DNA of 64,000 bases from an uncultured Blautia sp. (GTDB taxonomy: Bacteria > Bacillota > Clostridia > Lachnospirales > Lachnospiraceae): contig UQHF01000006.1 of assembly GCA_900540785.1 (NCBI GenBank), positions 58,811 to 122,810 on the forward strand, written 5' to 3'. A program made the position numbers and the translations under genes. Under the pieces are notes generated by a model, which was given only the letters and a program-made list of their open reading frames with translations, was not told where the DNA came from and ran no database searches. Each line of letters begins with the position of its first letter. The first letter of the stretch is position 1. Of the stretch, positions 40,816-49,932 are shown piece by piece.

Positions 40816-43266
40816 ATGAAAAAATTCTTGCGGAAATTTCTCATACTCTTTCTTGTATTTGTGGCAGGAGTTACGGTGACGTCCCTTTTGCAGAATCACA
40901 GGACAACAGACAACCGTTCCGATATGAATGAGCCGGTTCTCCCGGAGGTTATGGTACAGATCGGAAATACGGCGGCAAACAGAATGTGCGGCTACAGACA
41001 GGAGATGCAGACGGATTTTACAAGGGACAGTATTACGCCCATCGATACCACAAAGCAGCTTAATTTTCTTATTGCGCCATATGGGACGGAAGTAAAAAGC
41101 CTTTCCTATGAAATCCGTACTTCAGACGGAAGCAAGGTCATTGAAAACAGAAAAATTAAAAATCTTTCTTCAGGGGAAGAATATTTAAAGGCACAGGTTA
41201 CCATTAACAGTGACCTTCTTATGAACCAGGAATACTCCCTTCAGATTTCTCTTGATACGGAGAAAGGACCAGCCTATTATTACACAAGGCTGGTATCAAG
41301 AACACAGCTTAATACGGAGCAGTATTTGAAATTTGTCAACAGCTTTTATGAACGGTGTATAGATAAGGAAACGGCAGAGGAGCTGACTGCGTATCTGGAA
41401 GTGGGAACATCTGACGGAGGAATGAATTTTTCCGATGTAAATATAGGTTCCACTTTTGCCACAATAAGCTGGGGAGATTTAAAACCTCAGATTTACAAAA
41501 AAGGAATTCCCGTTATTAAAGATATTAATGAGACAACAGCCAGCGTTTCTATTGATTATCAGATTTCTGCCATAGCGGACAACGGCGCTATAGAAGTTTA
41601 TGATGTGACGGAGTTTTACAGAATGCGATATACGGAAACACGTATCATGCTTCTTGATTTTGAGCGTTCTGCCGGACAGGTATTTAATCCGAAAACATCA
41701 GTTGTTTCTGATAAAGGACTTCTTCTGGGCGTGCGGGATAAGGATGTACATTATGTAGTGAATGAAAGCGGTACGGCAGCGGCCTTCGTTCAGCAGGGAG
41801 ATCTTTGGAGCTATTCTCCTGAAAACGGAAAAATTGTGAAAATTTTCAGTTTCCGGGGAGAAGAACAGGAAGATTTCCGGTATGTGCGCCAGGAACATGA
41901 TATAAAGATCATCCGTATGGCAGATAACGGAGATGTGGATTTTGTTCTTTATGGATATATGAACAGAGGCATTCGCGAAGGATACAGCGGAGTGGGCGTA
42001 TATCATTACAATAATGATCAGAACGTGGTAGAGGAAAAAGTTTTTATTCCATCTACAGAGTCTTTTGAATTTCTGCAAAAAGACCTTGGAACCCTTTCCT
42101 ATGTGAGCGGCGATAATATGCTGTTTCTCCTGTTTGCGCAGAAGCTTTATATGGTAAATATCAATGGCGGAGGATATAAAATTCTGGACGAGGGAATCCA
42201 GAGCAGCAGCTTCATGGTATCTGACACGAATGCGCATGCAGCGTGGGTGGTACAGAACGGAGAGCATAAGGGACAGATTAAAGAGATTGAATTTGACACT
42301 CTGCAGACAAGATTTTTAACGCCAGGTAAAGACGAAAAATTGAAAACACTGGGCTTTATGAATGAGGACCTTGTGTACGGCATGATAAAACAGGAAGATA
42401 TTCTGAAGGACAAAAATGGAAAGACCACAGAAGGAATCCATACAGTAAAAATTGAGGATTTTGCCGGAAATGTGAAAAAAGAGTATCACAAAGACGGTCT
42501 TTATATCACAAATGTTTCTATTGGAGATACCCTGATGGAGTTTCAGCTTTCTGCAAAGGGGGAATCCGGTTATTCTTTCAAAAAGAAAGATAATATTATG
42601 AATAATAAAAAAGCAGCCGCCAGCCAGGTATCGGTAGAGCTTACGTCCACCTCAAGGACAGGTACGCTTGTGCGCCTTGCATTTGAGGAAAAACCGGCAA
42701 TGGATAAGCCGCTTGTCATGGCTTCCAAAATGAGAAGCATTGAGAAGGAGCCGGTTACTCTTGATGCACAGATGCCGGAGGAAAACGTATATTACGTATA
42801 TGCAAAGGGTGGTCTGGAAGGCGTTTACAGGAATCCTGCACAGGCAGTGAAAAGAGCAGATGCCAAAACAGGCGTTGTTTTAAACCGCTCTCAGCAGTAT
42901 GTATGGGAGAGAGGAAATAAAAAAACAAAGATTCAGTTAAACATTCAGGATATTCCGGAAGCGATACGTACCGGTTCCTGGGATAAAAATAAACTGCAGG
43001 AAGGGTTGGGAGCCTCCGGAACCGTGCTTGATCTTTCCGGCTGCAGCCTTGACAGCGTATTGTACGAAGTCAGCGCCCAGAGAGCCGTTGTTGCAAAGAC
43101 AGGAAGTGATACAAGCGTAGTGATCGTGGGATATGATGAATACAATACCTGGCTTTACGATCCGGCAACAGGAGAGACGAAGCCATATGGAATGAATGAC
43201 AGTACAGAGCTTTTCCAGAAAGCGGGAAATGTGTTCATCAGTTATGTGGAGAAACCTGGTTATTAA
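40816..43266 (+). CDS. Large membrane-anchored exported protein with C39-like end
   Basis: This 816-residue protein has an N-terminal signal anchor (FLRKFLILFLVFVAGVTVTS) and is otherwise extracellular. The body is beta-rich with WD-like strands (VHYVVNESGTAAAFVQQGDL, AHAAWVVQNGEH) that suggest a propeller. The last 90 residues (GTVLDLSGCSLDSVLYEVSA, SVVIVGYDEYNTWLYDPATG, YGMNDS) resemble the C-terminal half of C39-type peptidase domains but the N-terminal Cys region is missing, so it may be a binding rather than catalytic domain. The start at 40816 follows AAGGGGGA and couples to the upstream gene. Family not recognised. Confidence 0.7.
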   Translation: MKKFLRKFLILFLVFVAGVTVTSLLQNHRTTDNRSDMNEPVLPEVMVQIGNTAANRMCGYRQEMQTDFTRDSITPIDTTKQLNFLIAPYGTEVKSLSYEIRTSDGSKVIENRKIKNLSSGEEYLKAQVTINSDLLMNQEYSLQISLDTEKGPAYYYTRLVSRTQLNTEQYLKFVNSFYERCIDKETAEELTAYLEVGTSDGGMNFSDVNIGSTFATISWGDLKPQIYKKGIPVIKDINETTASVSIDYQISAIADNGAIEVYDVTEFYRMRYTETRIMLLDFERSAGQVFNPKTSVVSDKGLLLGVRDKDVHYVVNESGTAAAFVQQGDLWSYSPENGKIVKIFSFRGEEQEDFRYVRQEHDIKIIRMADNGDVDFVLYGYMNRGIREGYSGVGVYHYNNDQNVVEEKVFIPSTESFEFLQKDLGTLSYVSGDNMLFLLFAQKLYMVNINGGGYKILDEGIQSSSFMVSDTNAHAAWVVQNGEHKGQIKEIEFDTLQTRFLTPGKDEKLKTLGFMNEDLVYGMIKQEDILKDKNGKTTEGIHTVKIEDFAGNVKKEYHKDGLYITNVSIGDTLMEFQLSAKGESGYSFKKKDNIMNNKKAAASQVSVELTSTSRTGTLVRLAFEEKPAMDKPLVMASKMRSIEKEPVTLDAQMPEENVYYVYAKGGLEGVYRNPAQAVKRADAKTGVVLNRSQQYVWERGNKKTKIQLNIQDIPEAIRTGSWDKNKLQEGLGASGTVLDLSGCSLDSVLYEVSAQRAVVAKTGSDTSVVIVGYDEYNTWLYDPATGETKPYGMNDSTELFQKAGNVFISYVEKPGY

Positions 43267-43297
43267 ATTATTCTAAGGTTTTTAAAAAAAATCTATA

Positions 43298-43326
43298 TTT
43301 ACAATTTTATCAGAATCAGATAAAGT
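43298..43326 (+). promoter_or_regulatory. Candidate promoter of galK-galT
   Basis: TTTACA (43298-43303) and TAAAGT (43321-43326) with a 17-base spacer, 46 bases before the galK ATG. Confidence 0.5.
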
Positions 43327-43372
43327 AAAGAGAGACTGTTTTTAACCCCAGGAGGGAGAAGGAGGAAACACA

Positions 43373-44542
43373 ATGCAGAAGGAACTGATGCAGAAATTTT
43401 ATGAAATATTTGGCAATGAGGGCGATGTTCGCAGCTATTTTGCACCGGGAAGAGTGAACCTTATTGGAGAACATACAGATTATAACGGCGGACATGTTTT
43501 TCCATGCGCGCTTACAATCGGTACATATGGAATTGCGAGAAAGAGAGAGGACAGAAAAATCCGTTTTTATTCTGCAAATTTCTCAAAACTTGGCGTGATC
43601 GAGACTTCTCTTGACGATCTTGTGCCGTCAGAGAAAGCGGGCTGGACAAACTACCCGAAGGGTGTAATGTGGACATTTGAAAAAAGAGGATATAAGCTGA
43701 CAGGCGGTGTGGACTTCCTGATCTGGGGAAATATCCCGAATGGCTCCGGTCTTTCTTCCTCTGCATCTCTGGAAGTTCTGACAGGAGTTATGTTAAGAGA
43801 CCTGTTCGGCTTCGATGAGATCACCATGCAGGATCTTGCTCTGATCGGACAGTATTCCGAGAATAATTTCAATGGAATGAACTGCGGTATTATGGATCAG
43901 TTTGCAAGTGCAATGGGTAAAAAGGACTGCGCGATCTTCCTTGATACAAGCAATCTGAACTTTGAGTATGCGCCTGTGAAGCTTCCGGACGCAAAAATCG
44001 TGATCACAAACAGCAAAGTAAAACACAGCCTTGTAGGTTCTGCCTATAATGACAGAAGAAACGAGTGCGAGGCAGCTCTCAAAGATTTACAGAAAGTAAC
44101 AGACATTCAGACACTTGGCGATCTCACAGAGGAAGAGTTTGAGGCACATAAAGATGCAATCCAGGATCCGGTGTGCAGAGTCCGCGCAAAACACGCGGTT
44201 TACGAAAACCAGAGAACGATCAAGGCAGTAAATGCACTGAAAGAAAATAATATCGAAGAGTTTGGAAGACTGATGAATGCGTCTCATGTTTCTCTTCGCG
44301 ATGATTATGAAGTTTCCTGTGAGGAAATCGACATTCTTGTGGACCTTGCATGGAAGATTCCGGGTGTGATCGGCTCCCGTATTACAGGCGGCGGTTTCGG
44401 CGGCTGTACAGTCAGCATTGTAAAAAATGACGCAGTAGATACTTTCATTGACACCATCGGAAAACAGTATAAAGAAAAAGTAGGACATGAGGCAGAGTTT
44501 TATGTAGTGGAAATCGGCGATGGAGCCGGAAAGCTTGCATAA
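43373..44542 (+). CDS. galK: Galactokinase
   Basis: This 389-residue GHMP kinase phosphorylates galactose at C1, the first step of the Leloir pathway. Motif 1 is GRVNLIGEHTDYNGG with the sugar-binding residues, motif 2 PNGSGLSSSASLEV binds ATP and motif 3 is ITGGGFGGCTVSIV. Very strong ribosome site (GGAGGGAGAAGGAGG). galT follows after 20 bases. Confidence 0.97.
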   Translation: MQKELMQKFYEIFGNEGDVRSYFAPGRVNLIGEHTDYNGGHVFPCALTIGTYGIARKREDRKIRFYSANFSKLGVIETSLDDLVPSEKAGWTNYPKGVMWTFEKRGYKLTGGVDFLIWGNIPNGSGLSSSASLEVLTGVMLRDLFGFDEITMQDLALIGQYSENNFNGMNCGIMDQFASAMGKKDCAIFLDTSNLNFEYAPVKLPDAKIVITNSKVKHSLVGSAYNDRRNECEAALKDLQKVTDIQTLGDLTEEEFEAHKDAIQDPVCRVRAKHAVYENQRTIKAVNALKENNIEEFGRLMNASHVSLRDDYEVSCEEIDILVDLAWKIPGVIGSRITGGGFGGCTVSIVKNDAVDTFIDTIGKQYKEKVGHEAEFYVVEIGDGAGKLA

Positions 44543-44562
44543 GAGCGAAAGGGGATTGGGAA

Positions 44563-46053
44563 ATGCTGAGCGAGAATATAAGGAAGCTGGTACAGTACGG
44601 AATTGATACAGGACTGACTCCGGCATGTGAGAAAAATTACACAGTCAACCTTCTGCTTGACCTTTTTAAAGAGGATGAGTATGAAGAGCCTTCAGAAACT
44701 TTTACAGAAATCAATCTGGAAGAGGTTTTGAAAGAACTTCTTGATGAGGCGGTAAAGAGAGGCATTATTGAGGACAGTGTTGTATACAGAGACTTATTCG
44801 ACACAAAAATCATGAACTGCCTGATGCCGCGTCCGGCACAGGTGCAGAAGGAATTCTGGGACAGATATGAAAAAAGCCCGGAGGAGGCGACAGATTATTT
44901 TTATAAGCTGAGCCAGGACAGTGATTATATCCGTCGTTACCGTGTGAAAAAGGACAGAAAATGGACTGTGGAAAGCGAGTACGGCACGATCGACATTACC
45001 ATTAATCTTTCCAAGCCGGAGAAAGACCCGAAGGCAATCGCAGCAGCAAAACTTGCAAAGGCAAGCAGCTATCCGAAATGTCTTCTTTGTCCGGAAAACG
45101 AAGGATATGCGGGAAGAGTCAATCACCCTGCAAGAGAGAACCACAGAATTATCCCGATCACAGTAAACGATACGCCGTGGGGCTTCCAGTATTCTCCATA
45201 TGTATATTATAACGAACACTGTATTGTGTTTAACAGTCAGCATACTCCTATGAAAATCGAGAGAAACACCTTTATCAAGCTGTTCGACTTTGTAAAGCTG
45301 TTCCCTCACTATTTCCTGGGCTCCAATGCGGACCTTCCGATCGTAGGCGGCTCTATTTTAAGTCACGACCATTTCCAGGGAGGACATTATACTTTTGCAA
45401 TGGCAAAAGCGCCTATAGAAAAAGAGGTTACGATCCCGGGTTATGAAGATGTGGAGGCAGGTATTGTAAAATGGCCGCTCTCTGTTCTCCGTATCCGCCA
45501 TAAAGATGAAAAGCGCCTGATCGATCTTGCATCTCATGTTCTGGACGCATGGAGAGGATATACAGACGAGGCAGCTTTTATATTTGCAGAGACAGACGGA
45601 GAGCCTCATAATACCATCACTCCGATCGCACGCAAAGTGGGAGATATGTTTGAGCTTGACCTTACTTTAAGAAATAATATCACAACAGAGGAGAACCCTC
45701 TTGGCGTTTATCACCCGCATGCGCAGTACCACAACATCAAGAAAGAAAATATTGGTCTTATTGAGGTAATGGGTCTTGCTGTACTTCCTGCAAGGCTGAA
45801 AGAGGAACTTGAGCTTCTCGGAGAATACATTCTGGAAGGAAAGGATATTTCCTCCAATGAAAAAATCGAGAAACACGCAGCATGGGCAGAAAGCTTCCTG
45901 CCAAAATATGACAATCTGAATAAAGATAATATTCAGGATGTTCTTCAGAAAGAGGTGGGCGAAGTATTCGTCCATGTTCTTGAGGACGCCGGCGTATACA
46001 AATGTACACCGGAAGGAAGAGCTGCATTTATGCGTTTTATAGAAATACTTTAA
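44563..46053 (+). CDS. galT: UDP-glucose--hexose-1-phosphate uridylyltransferase (type 2)
   Basis: This 496-residue enzyme transfers UMP from UDP-glucose to galactose 1-phosphate. It belongs to the long Firmicutes form of GalT: HHP-type histidines of the short form are replaced by SILSHDHFQGGHYTFAMAKA, with CLLCPENEGYAGR and NPLGVYHPHAQYHNIKKENIG also typical. It is in an operon with galK. A strong terminator begins 8 bases after the stop. No galE is in the window. Confidence 0.95.
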   Translation: MLSENIRKLVQYGIDTGLTPACEKNYTVNLLLDLFKEDEYEEPSETFTEINLEEVLKELLDEAVKRGIIEDSVVYRDLFDTKIMNCLMPRPAQVQKEFWDRYEKSPEEATDYFYKLSQDSDYIRRYRVKKDRKWTVESEYGTIDITINLSKPEKDPKAIAAAKLAKASSYPKCLLCPENEGYAGRVNHPARENHRIIPITVNDTPWGFQYSPYVYYNEHCIVFNSQHTPMKIERNTFIKLFDFVKLFPHYFLGSNADLPIVGGSILSHDHFQGGHYTFAMAKAPIEKEVTIPGYEDVEAGIVKWPLSVLRIRHKDEKRLIDLASHVLDAWRGYTDEAAFIFAETDGEPHNTITPIARKVGDMFELDLTLRNNITTEENPLGVYHPHAQYHNIKKENIGLIEVMGLAVLPARLKEELELLGEYILEGKDISSNEKIEKHAAWAESFLPKYDNLNKDNIQDVLQKEVGEVFVHVLEDAGVYKCTPEGRAAFMRFIEIL

Positions 46054-46060
46054 ATAAGAA

Positions 46061-46106
46061 AAAGACCGGCGAAGGCATTTATTGCAGAAACGCCGGTCTT
46101 TTTTTA
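46061..46106 (+). terminator. galKT terminator
   Basis: AAAGACCGGCG (46061-46071) pairs with CGCCGGTCTTT (46091-46101), then TTTT. Confidence 0.93.
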
Positions 46107-46114
46107 CGGAGCTG

Positions 46115-46143
46115 TTGAAAGATGAGAAAAAATCGTATATAAT
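46115..46143 (+). promoter_or_regulatory. Sigma-A promoter of the SGNH-esterase gene
   Basis: TTGAAA (46115-46120) and TATAAT (46138-46143) with a 17-base spacer. Confidence 0.85.
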
Positions 46144-46209
46144 AAAGATGTATGTAACATTTTCTTAACAAACAGCTTTCGCCGGAAAGACCGGCAAAAA
46201 GGAGTTTTG

Positions 46210-48393
46210 ATGAAAAAAATGAATGAAAGAAAAAAGAATCCGGGAAGATTTCTCATGGGTCTTCTGATGATGGCAATGGTGATTTTCGGAGCGACAGCCG
46301 TATCTGCAGCTGAAAATGGAGTGACAGTACAGTTCCGGGACAGCGATGGCAGACCTGTGAGCAATGCCCCGGATATGACCATACAGGAGGGAGAGAGTAT
46401 TATTCTTCCAAAAGCCCCTGTTGTTACGAACCGTACTGTGGCAGGACAGCCGTCCTGGAAGACAACTGCCCAGGTAACAGAGGGAACCCAGTATTTTGAA
46501 TCCGGCAATATCATGTCTTATGAGACGGCAAAGGACTGGATCGCAGAGCAGGGCGGAGGAAATATTTTAACTCTTTACGGAACGAAGGTCTGTACCTTCC
46601 GTTATTTTACAAATGACGGATCCAGTCAGATAGGCGGAGATTTCCGTGCTTATGAGGGAACAGAAATTACGTTCAGAAAGTCTCCTGATACAAAGAATCC
46701 GCTATACAGAGGCTGGAGCAAATACAAAAAAGGAACAGGAGTGTGGGGAGGATTTGGAAAACCCTACATTATGGATCAGGACCGAAAGCTGTATCTTGTA
46801 GAATATGCGAGAATCACGTTTAAGGATTACAATGGCTCCACAAACAGCACATACAAGAAGATGGAGAAAATTGTAAAGAAAGAGAGTACCTTCACGCTTC
46901 CGTCCGTTCCTCAGGTGGCAAATTACCGAAATACAGGCTGGGCGAAATCAAAAAATACTTCTTCTGCATCTTACAGCAGCAGGGAAAAAATCAAAGTAAA
47001 AAACAGCATGACTTTATATGCTGCAAGAGAATATCTGCCATACGCAGTGACTTTTAATAATAATACGGGAACAAGCAAAGATAAGGCATTTAAAGATCTT
47101 TATGTGCGGGCGGCAAAAAACGAGTATATTACGCTTCCGAAGGTTCCGGCTCAGAAGGGATATACGGCTGTTGGCTGGTCGACAAAGACAAAACAGACAA
47201 AAGCGCAGTATAAAGAAGGACAGAAAGTAAAAATTACAAAGAAAACAAAGTTTTATGCAGTATACAGGAAGGCAAAGAATTATACGGTATCTTTCTGCAT
47301 GAGTGACGGTTCTTCCAATTCCGCATACTCCTCTCTTAAAAAATCGGTACCGGAGAAAACAACGATCACGCTTCCTTCTGTTCCTTCCAGAAAAGGCTAT
47401 ATAAACGAGGGATGGCTTTTAAAGACGAGTCAGAAAACGGAGAAATATAAACCGGGAGATAAGGTTAAAGTATATGGAAACTGCAAGTTTTACGCCATTC
47501 AGCAAAAGGCGGCGTCTGTAGTGCTCCATAAAACAAAAGGAGCCGAGTATAAGACGGTTTATCTGAAAAAGGGAAGCTCCTATACAGTTCCTGGTGCGGA
47601 AAATCCGGAAGGATATACCTTTATGGGCTGGTCCACAAAACCGAATATGGTCATTACAGGAAGCAGACCGGGAAAAGTACAGTATGAGCCGGGAGAAGTG
47701 ATTTCTTCTGTAAATTCCACGATACATCTTTATCAGGTTGTATATCAGAGAAATACAGAGAAGAATATTGTTTCCAGTCAGATGGCGAAACCGGATCTGA
47801 ACCGCTACGGCGGCGTTGTGATGGTGGGAGATTCCAGAACGGTACGTATGCGCCAGGCTCTTGCTGCACAGAACTGCGGAGCAAATATGAATGGTGTGCG
47901 TTTTGTAGGCGCTTCCGGACAGGGAATCAAGTGGTTCAGGGACGAGGGATACCGTCTGTTGATCAATCAGATCAAACATATCCGGGTTTCTTCCTCAAAG
48001 CCTGTGGCAGTTGTATTTAATCTGGGAGTAAACGATCTGTACCGTATTTCAGATTACGTTGCCTTTATGAATGAAATTGCTCCAGAGCTTGAGAGAATGA
48101 ACTGTAAGCTCTATTATATGTCTGTCAATCCGATCAACAGCGTAATGATTGAGAAGACAGGACGTCTTTCCCTTCGAAAGGAAGAGGATGTAAGAACGTT
48201 TAATGACAGAATTAAGACATCACTTGATGATTACACATATATTGACTCATATTCCTGGCTGATGCAGAACGGCTTTGGAACAAGCAACGGAGTAAACGGA
48301 AAAGACAGTTCTGAGGACGACGGTCTTCACTACACAGTAAAAACATACAAGAGAATATATGATTACTGTCTGCGTTATATTAACGCCCATTAA
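46210..48393 (+). CDS. Secreted SGNH/GDSL hydrolase with InlB-type beta-grasp repeats
   Basis: This 727-residue exported protein has a signal peptide ending near VSAAEN, about five repeats of 70-80 residues (about 126-510) of the InlB B-repeat/Listeria-Bacteroides type (each ending LPSVP..GY...GW....KY..G..VKV...KFYA), and a C-terminal SGNH hydrolase domain (about 530-727) with GDSR (nucleophile Ser near 541), FNLGVNDLY and the catalytic DGLHYT. No LPxTG or transmembrane anchor is seen. It may remove acetyl groups from wall or host glycans while the repeats hold it at the surface. ATG 46210 follows AAGGAG. Confidence 0.85.
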   Translation: MKKMNERKKNPGRFLMGLLMMAMVIFGATAVSAAENGVTVQFRDSDGRPVSNAPDMTIQEGESIILPKAPVVTNRTVAGQPSWKTTAQVTEGTQYFESGNIMSYETAKDWIAEQGGGNILTLYGTKVCTFRYFTNDGSSQIGGDFRAYEGTEITFRKSPDTKNPLYRGWSKYKKGTGVWGGFGKPYIMDQDRKLYLVEYARITFKDYNGSTNSTYKKMEKIVKKESTFTLPSVPQVANYRNTGWAKSKNTSSASYSSREKIKVKNSMTLYAAREYLPYAVTFNNNTGTSKDKAFKDLYVRAAKNEYITLPKVPAQKGYTAVGWSTKTKQTKAQYKEGQKVKITKKTKFYAVYRKAKNYTVSFCMSDGSSNSAYSSLKKSVPEKTTITLPSVPSRKGYINEGWLLKTSQKTEKYKPGDKVKVYGNCKFYAIQQKAASVVLHKTKGAEYKTVYLKKGSSYTVPGAENPEGYTFMGWSTKPNMVITGSRPGKVQYEPGEVISSVNSTIHLYQVVYQRNTEKNIVSSQMAKPDLNRYGGVVMVGDSRTVRMRQALAAQNCGANMNGVRFVGASGQGIKWFRDEGYRLLINQIKHIRVSSSKPVAVVFNLGVNDLYRISDYVAFMNEIAPELERMNCKLYYMSVNPINSVMIEKTGRLSLRKEEDVRTFNDRIKTSLDDYTYIDSYSWLMQNGFGTSNGVNGKDSSEDDGLHYTVKTYKRIYDYCLRYINAH

Positions 48394-48405
48394 GAAACAG
48401 AGAAA

Positions 48406-48438
48406 GAGAATCCCGGGAAGAACGGGATTCTTTTTTTT
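48406..48438 (+). terminator. Terminator after the SGNH-esterase gene
   Basis: GAATCCCG (48408-48415) pairs with CGGGATTC (48423-48430), followed by eight T. Confidence 0.9.
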
Positions 48439-48456
48439 AAAACTCAGGATTACGCC

Positions 48457-48485
48457 TTGCGCGAACTAGAGGAATAGTTTATACT
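48457..48485 (+). promoter_or_regulatory. Sigma-A promoter of asnS
   Basis: TTGCGC (48457-48462) and TATACT (48480-48485) with a 17-base spacer, 38 bases from the ATG. The leader is too short for a T-box. Confidence 0.75.
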
Positions 48486-48523
48486 AACAGAATAATGAAT
48501 GTTTGGAGAAAGAGGAATTAGAT

Positions 48524-49915
48524 ATGAAGCTTACAACAGTAAAAGAGATTTACAGAGAACGGGAGAAATTCCTGGACAAGGAAGTAACTGTAGGTGGCTG
48601 GGTACGTAGTGTCCGCGATTCCAAAACTTTTGGATTTATCGTACTCCACGACGGTTCTTTCTTTGAGACATTACAGATCGTATACCATGACAGCATGGAG
48701 AATTTTGCGGAAATCTCCAAGCTGAATGTAGGTGCTGCCATTATTGTAAAAGGAACGCTTGTGGCAACTCCGCAGGCAAAGCAGCCGTTTGAGATCCAGG
48801 CGGAGGAAATTATTGTGGAAGGAGCGTCTGCACCGGATTATCCGTTACAGAAGAAGCGTCACAGCCTTGAATATTTAAGAACTATGACACATCTCCGTCC
48901 GAGAACGAATACATTTCAGGCAGTATTCCGTATCCGTTCCCTCTGCGCTTATGCTATTCATAAATTCTTCCAGGAGCAGGGATTTGTGTATGTGCACACG
49001 CCTCTGATCACAGGAAGCGACTGTGAGGGTGCAGGAGAGATGTTCCGCGTGACAACACTCGATATGAAAAATCCGCCGCTGACAGAGGAGGGAAATATTG
49101 ATTATTCTCAGGATTTCTTCGGAAAAGAGACAAACCTTACAGTAAGCGGTCAGTTAAACGGAGAGACATATGCACAGGCATTCCGCAATATTTATACATT
49201 CGGACCGACTTTCCGTGCAGAGAACTCCAACACAACACGTCATGCAGCAGAGTTCTGGATGATCGAGCCGGAGTGTGCGTTTGCAGACTTAAACGATAAC
49301 ATGGATCTTGCAGAGGCTATGCTGAAATATGTGATCCGCTATGTTCTTGAGAATGCGCCGGAAGAGATGAACTTTCTGAACTCCTTTGTGGATAAAGGAC
49401 TTCTTGACCGTCTCAACCACGTTATGAATTCCGAGTTCGGCCATGTCACATACACAGAGGCAGTGGAGATGCTTGAGAAAAACAACGATAAATTTGACTA
49501 CAAGGTATTCTGGGGCTGCGATCTGCAGACAGAGCATGAGCGTTATCTCACAGAAGAAATCTTTAAGAAACCGGTATTTGTCACAGATTATCCGAAGGAG
49601 ATCAAGGCATTTTATATGAAACAGAACGAGGACGGCAAAACAGTTGCCGCTATGGACTGCCTTGTTCCGGGAATCGGAGAGATCATCGGCGGAAGCCAGA
49701 GAGAGGACGATTACGACAAACTTATGAACCGTATGAATGAGCTGGGACTGAAAGCAGAGGATTACAGCTTCTATCTTGATTTACGCAAATACGGATCTAC
49801 CCGTCATTCCGGCTTTGGACTTGGATTTGAGCGCTGCGTAATGTACCTGACAGGTATCGGAAATATTCGTGACGCCATTCCGTTCCCAAGAACAGTAGGT
49901 AACTGCGATTTATAA
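48524..49915 (+). CDS. asnS: Asparaginyl-tRNA synthetase
   Basis: This 463-residue class IIb synthetase charges tRNA-Asn. It has an N-terminal OB-fold anticodon domain (VTVGGWVRSVRDSKTFGFI), motif 2 FGPTFRAENSNTTRHAAEFW and motif 3 GFGLGFERCVMYLTGIGN; NIRDAIPFPR at the end is typical of AsnRS rather than AspRS. The start at 48524 follows AGAGGA. A longer frame from 48503 has no ribosome site. Confidence 0.96.
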   Translation: MKLTTVKEIYREREKFLDKEVTVGGWVRSVRDSKTFGFIVLHDGSFFETLQIVYHDSMENFAEISKLNVGAAIIVKGTLVATPQAKQPFEIQAEEIIVEGASAPDYPLQKKRHSLEYLRTMTHLRPRTNTFQAVFRIRSLCAYAIHKFFQEQGFVYVHTPLITGSDCEGAGEMFRVTTLDMKNPPLTEEGNIDYSQDFFGKETNLTVSGQLNGETYAQAFRNIYTFGPTFRAENSNTTRHAAEFWMIEPECAFADLNDNMDLAEAMLKYVIRYVLENAPEEMNFLNSFVDKGLLDRLNHVMNSEFGHVTYTEAVEMLEKNNDKFDYKVFWGCDLQTEHERYLTEEIFKKPVFVTDYPKEIKAFYMKQNEDGKTVAAMDCLVPGIGEIIGGSQREDDYDKLMNRMNELGLKAEDYSFYLDLRKYGSTRHSGFGLGFERCVMYLTGIGNIRDAIPFPRTVGNCDL

Positions 49916-49932
49916 TAATGGAGGTATCACCA

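Noticed and set aside
48441..48523. T-box riboswitch before asnS
   Set aside because: The leader after the promoter is only about 30 bases, too short for a T-box, and no T-box sequence is visible.
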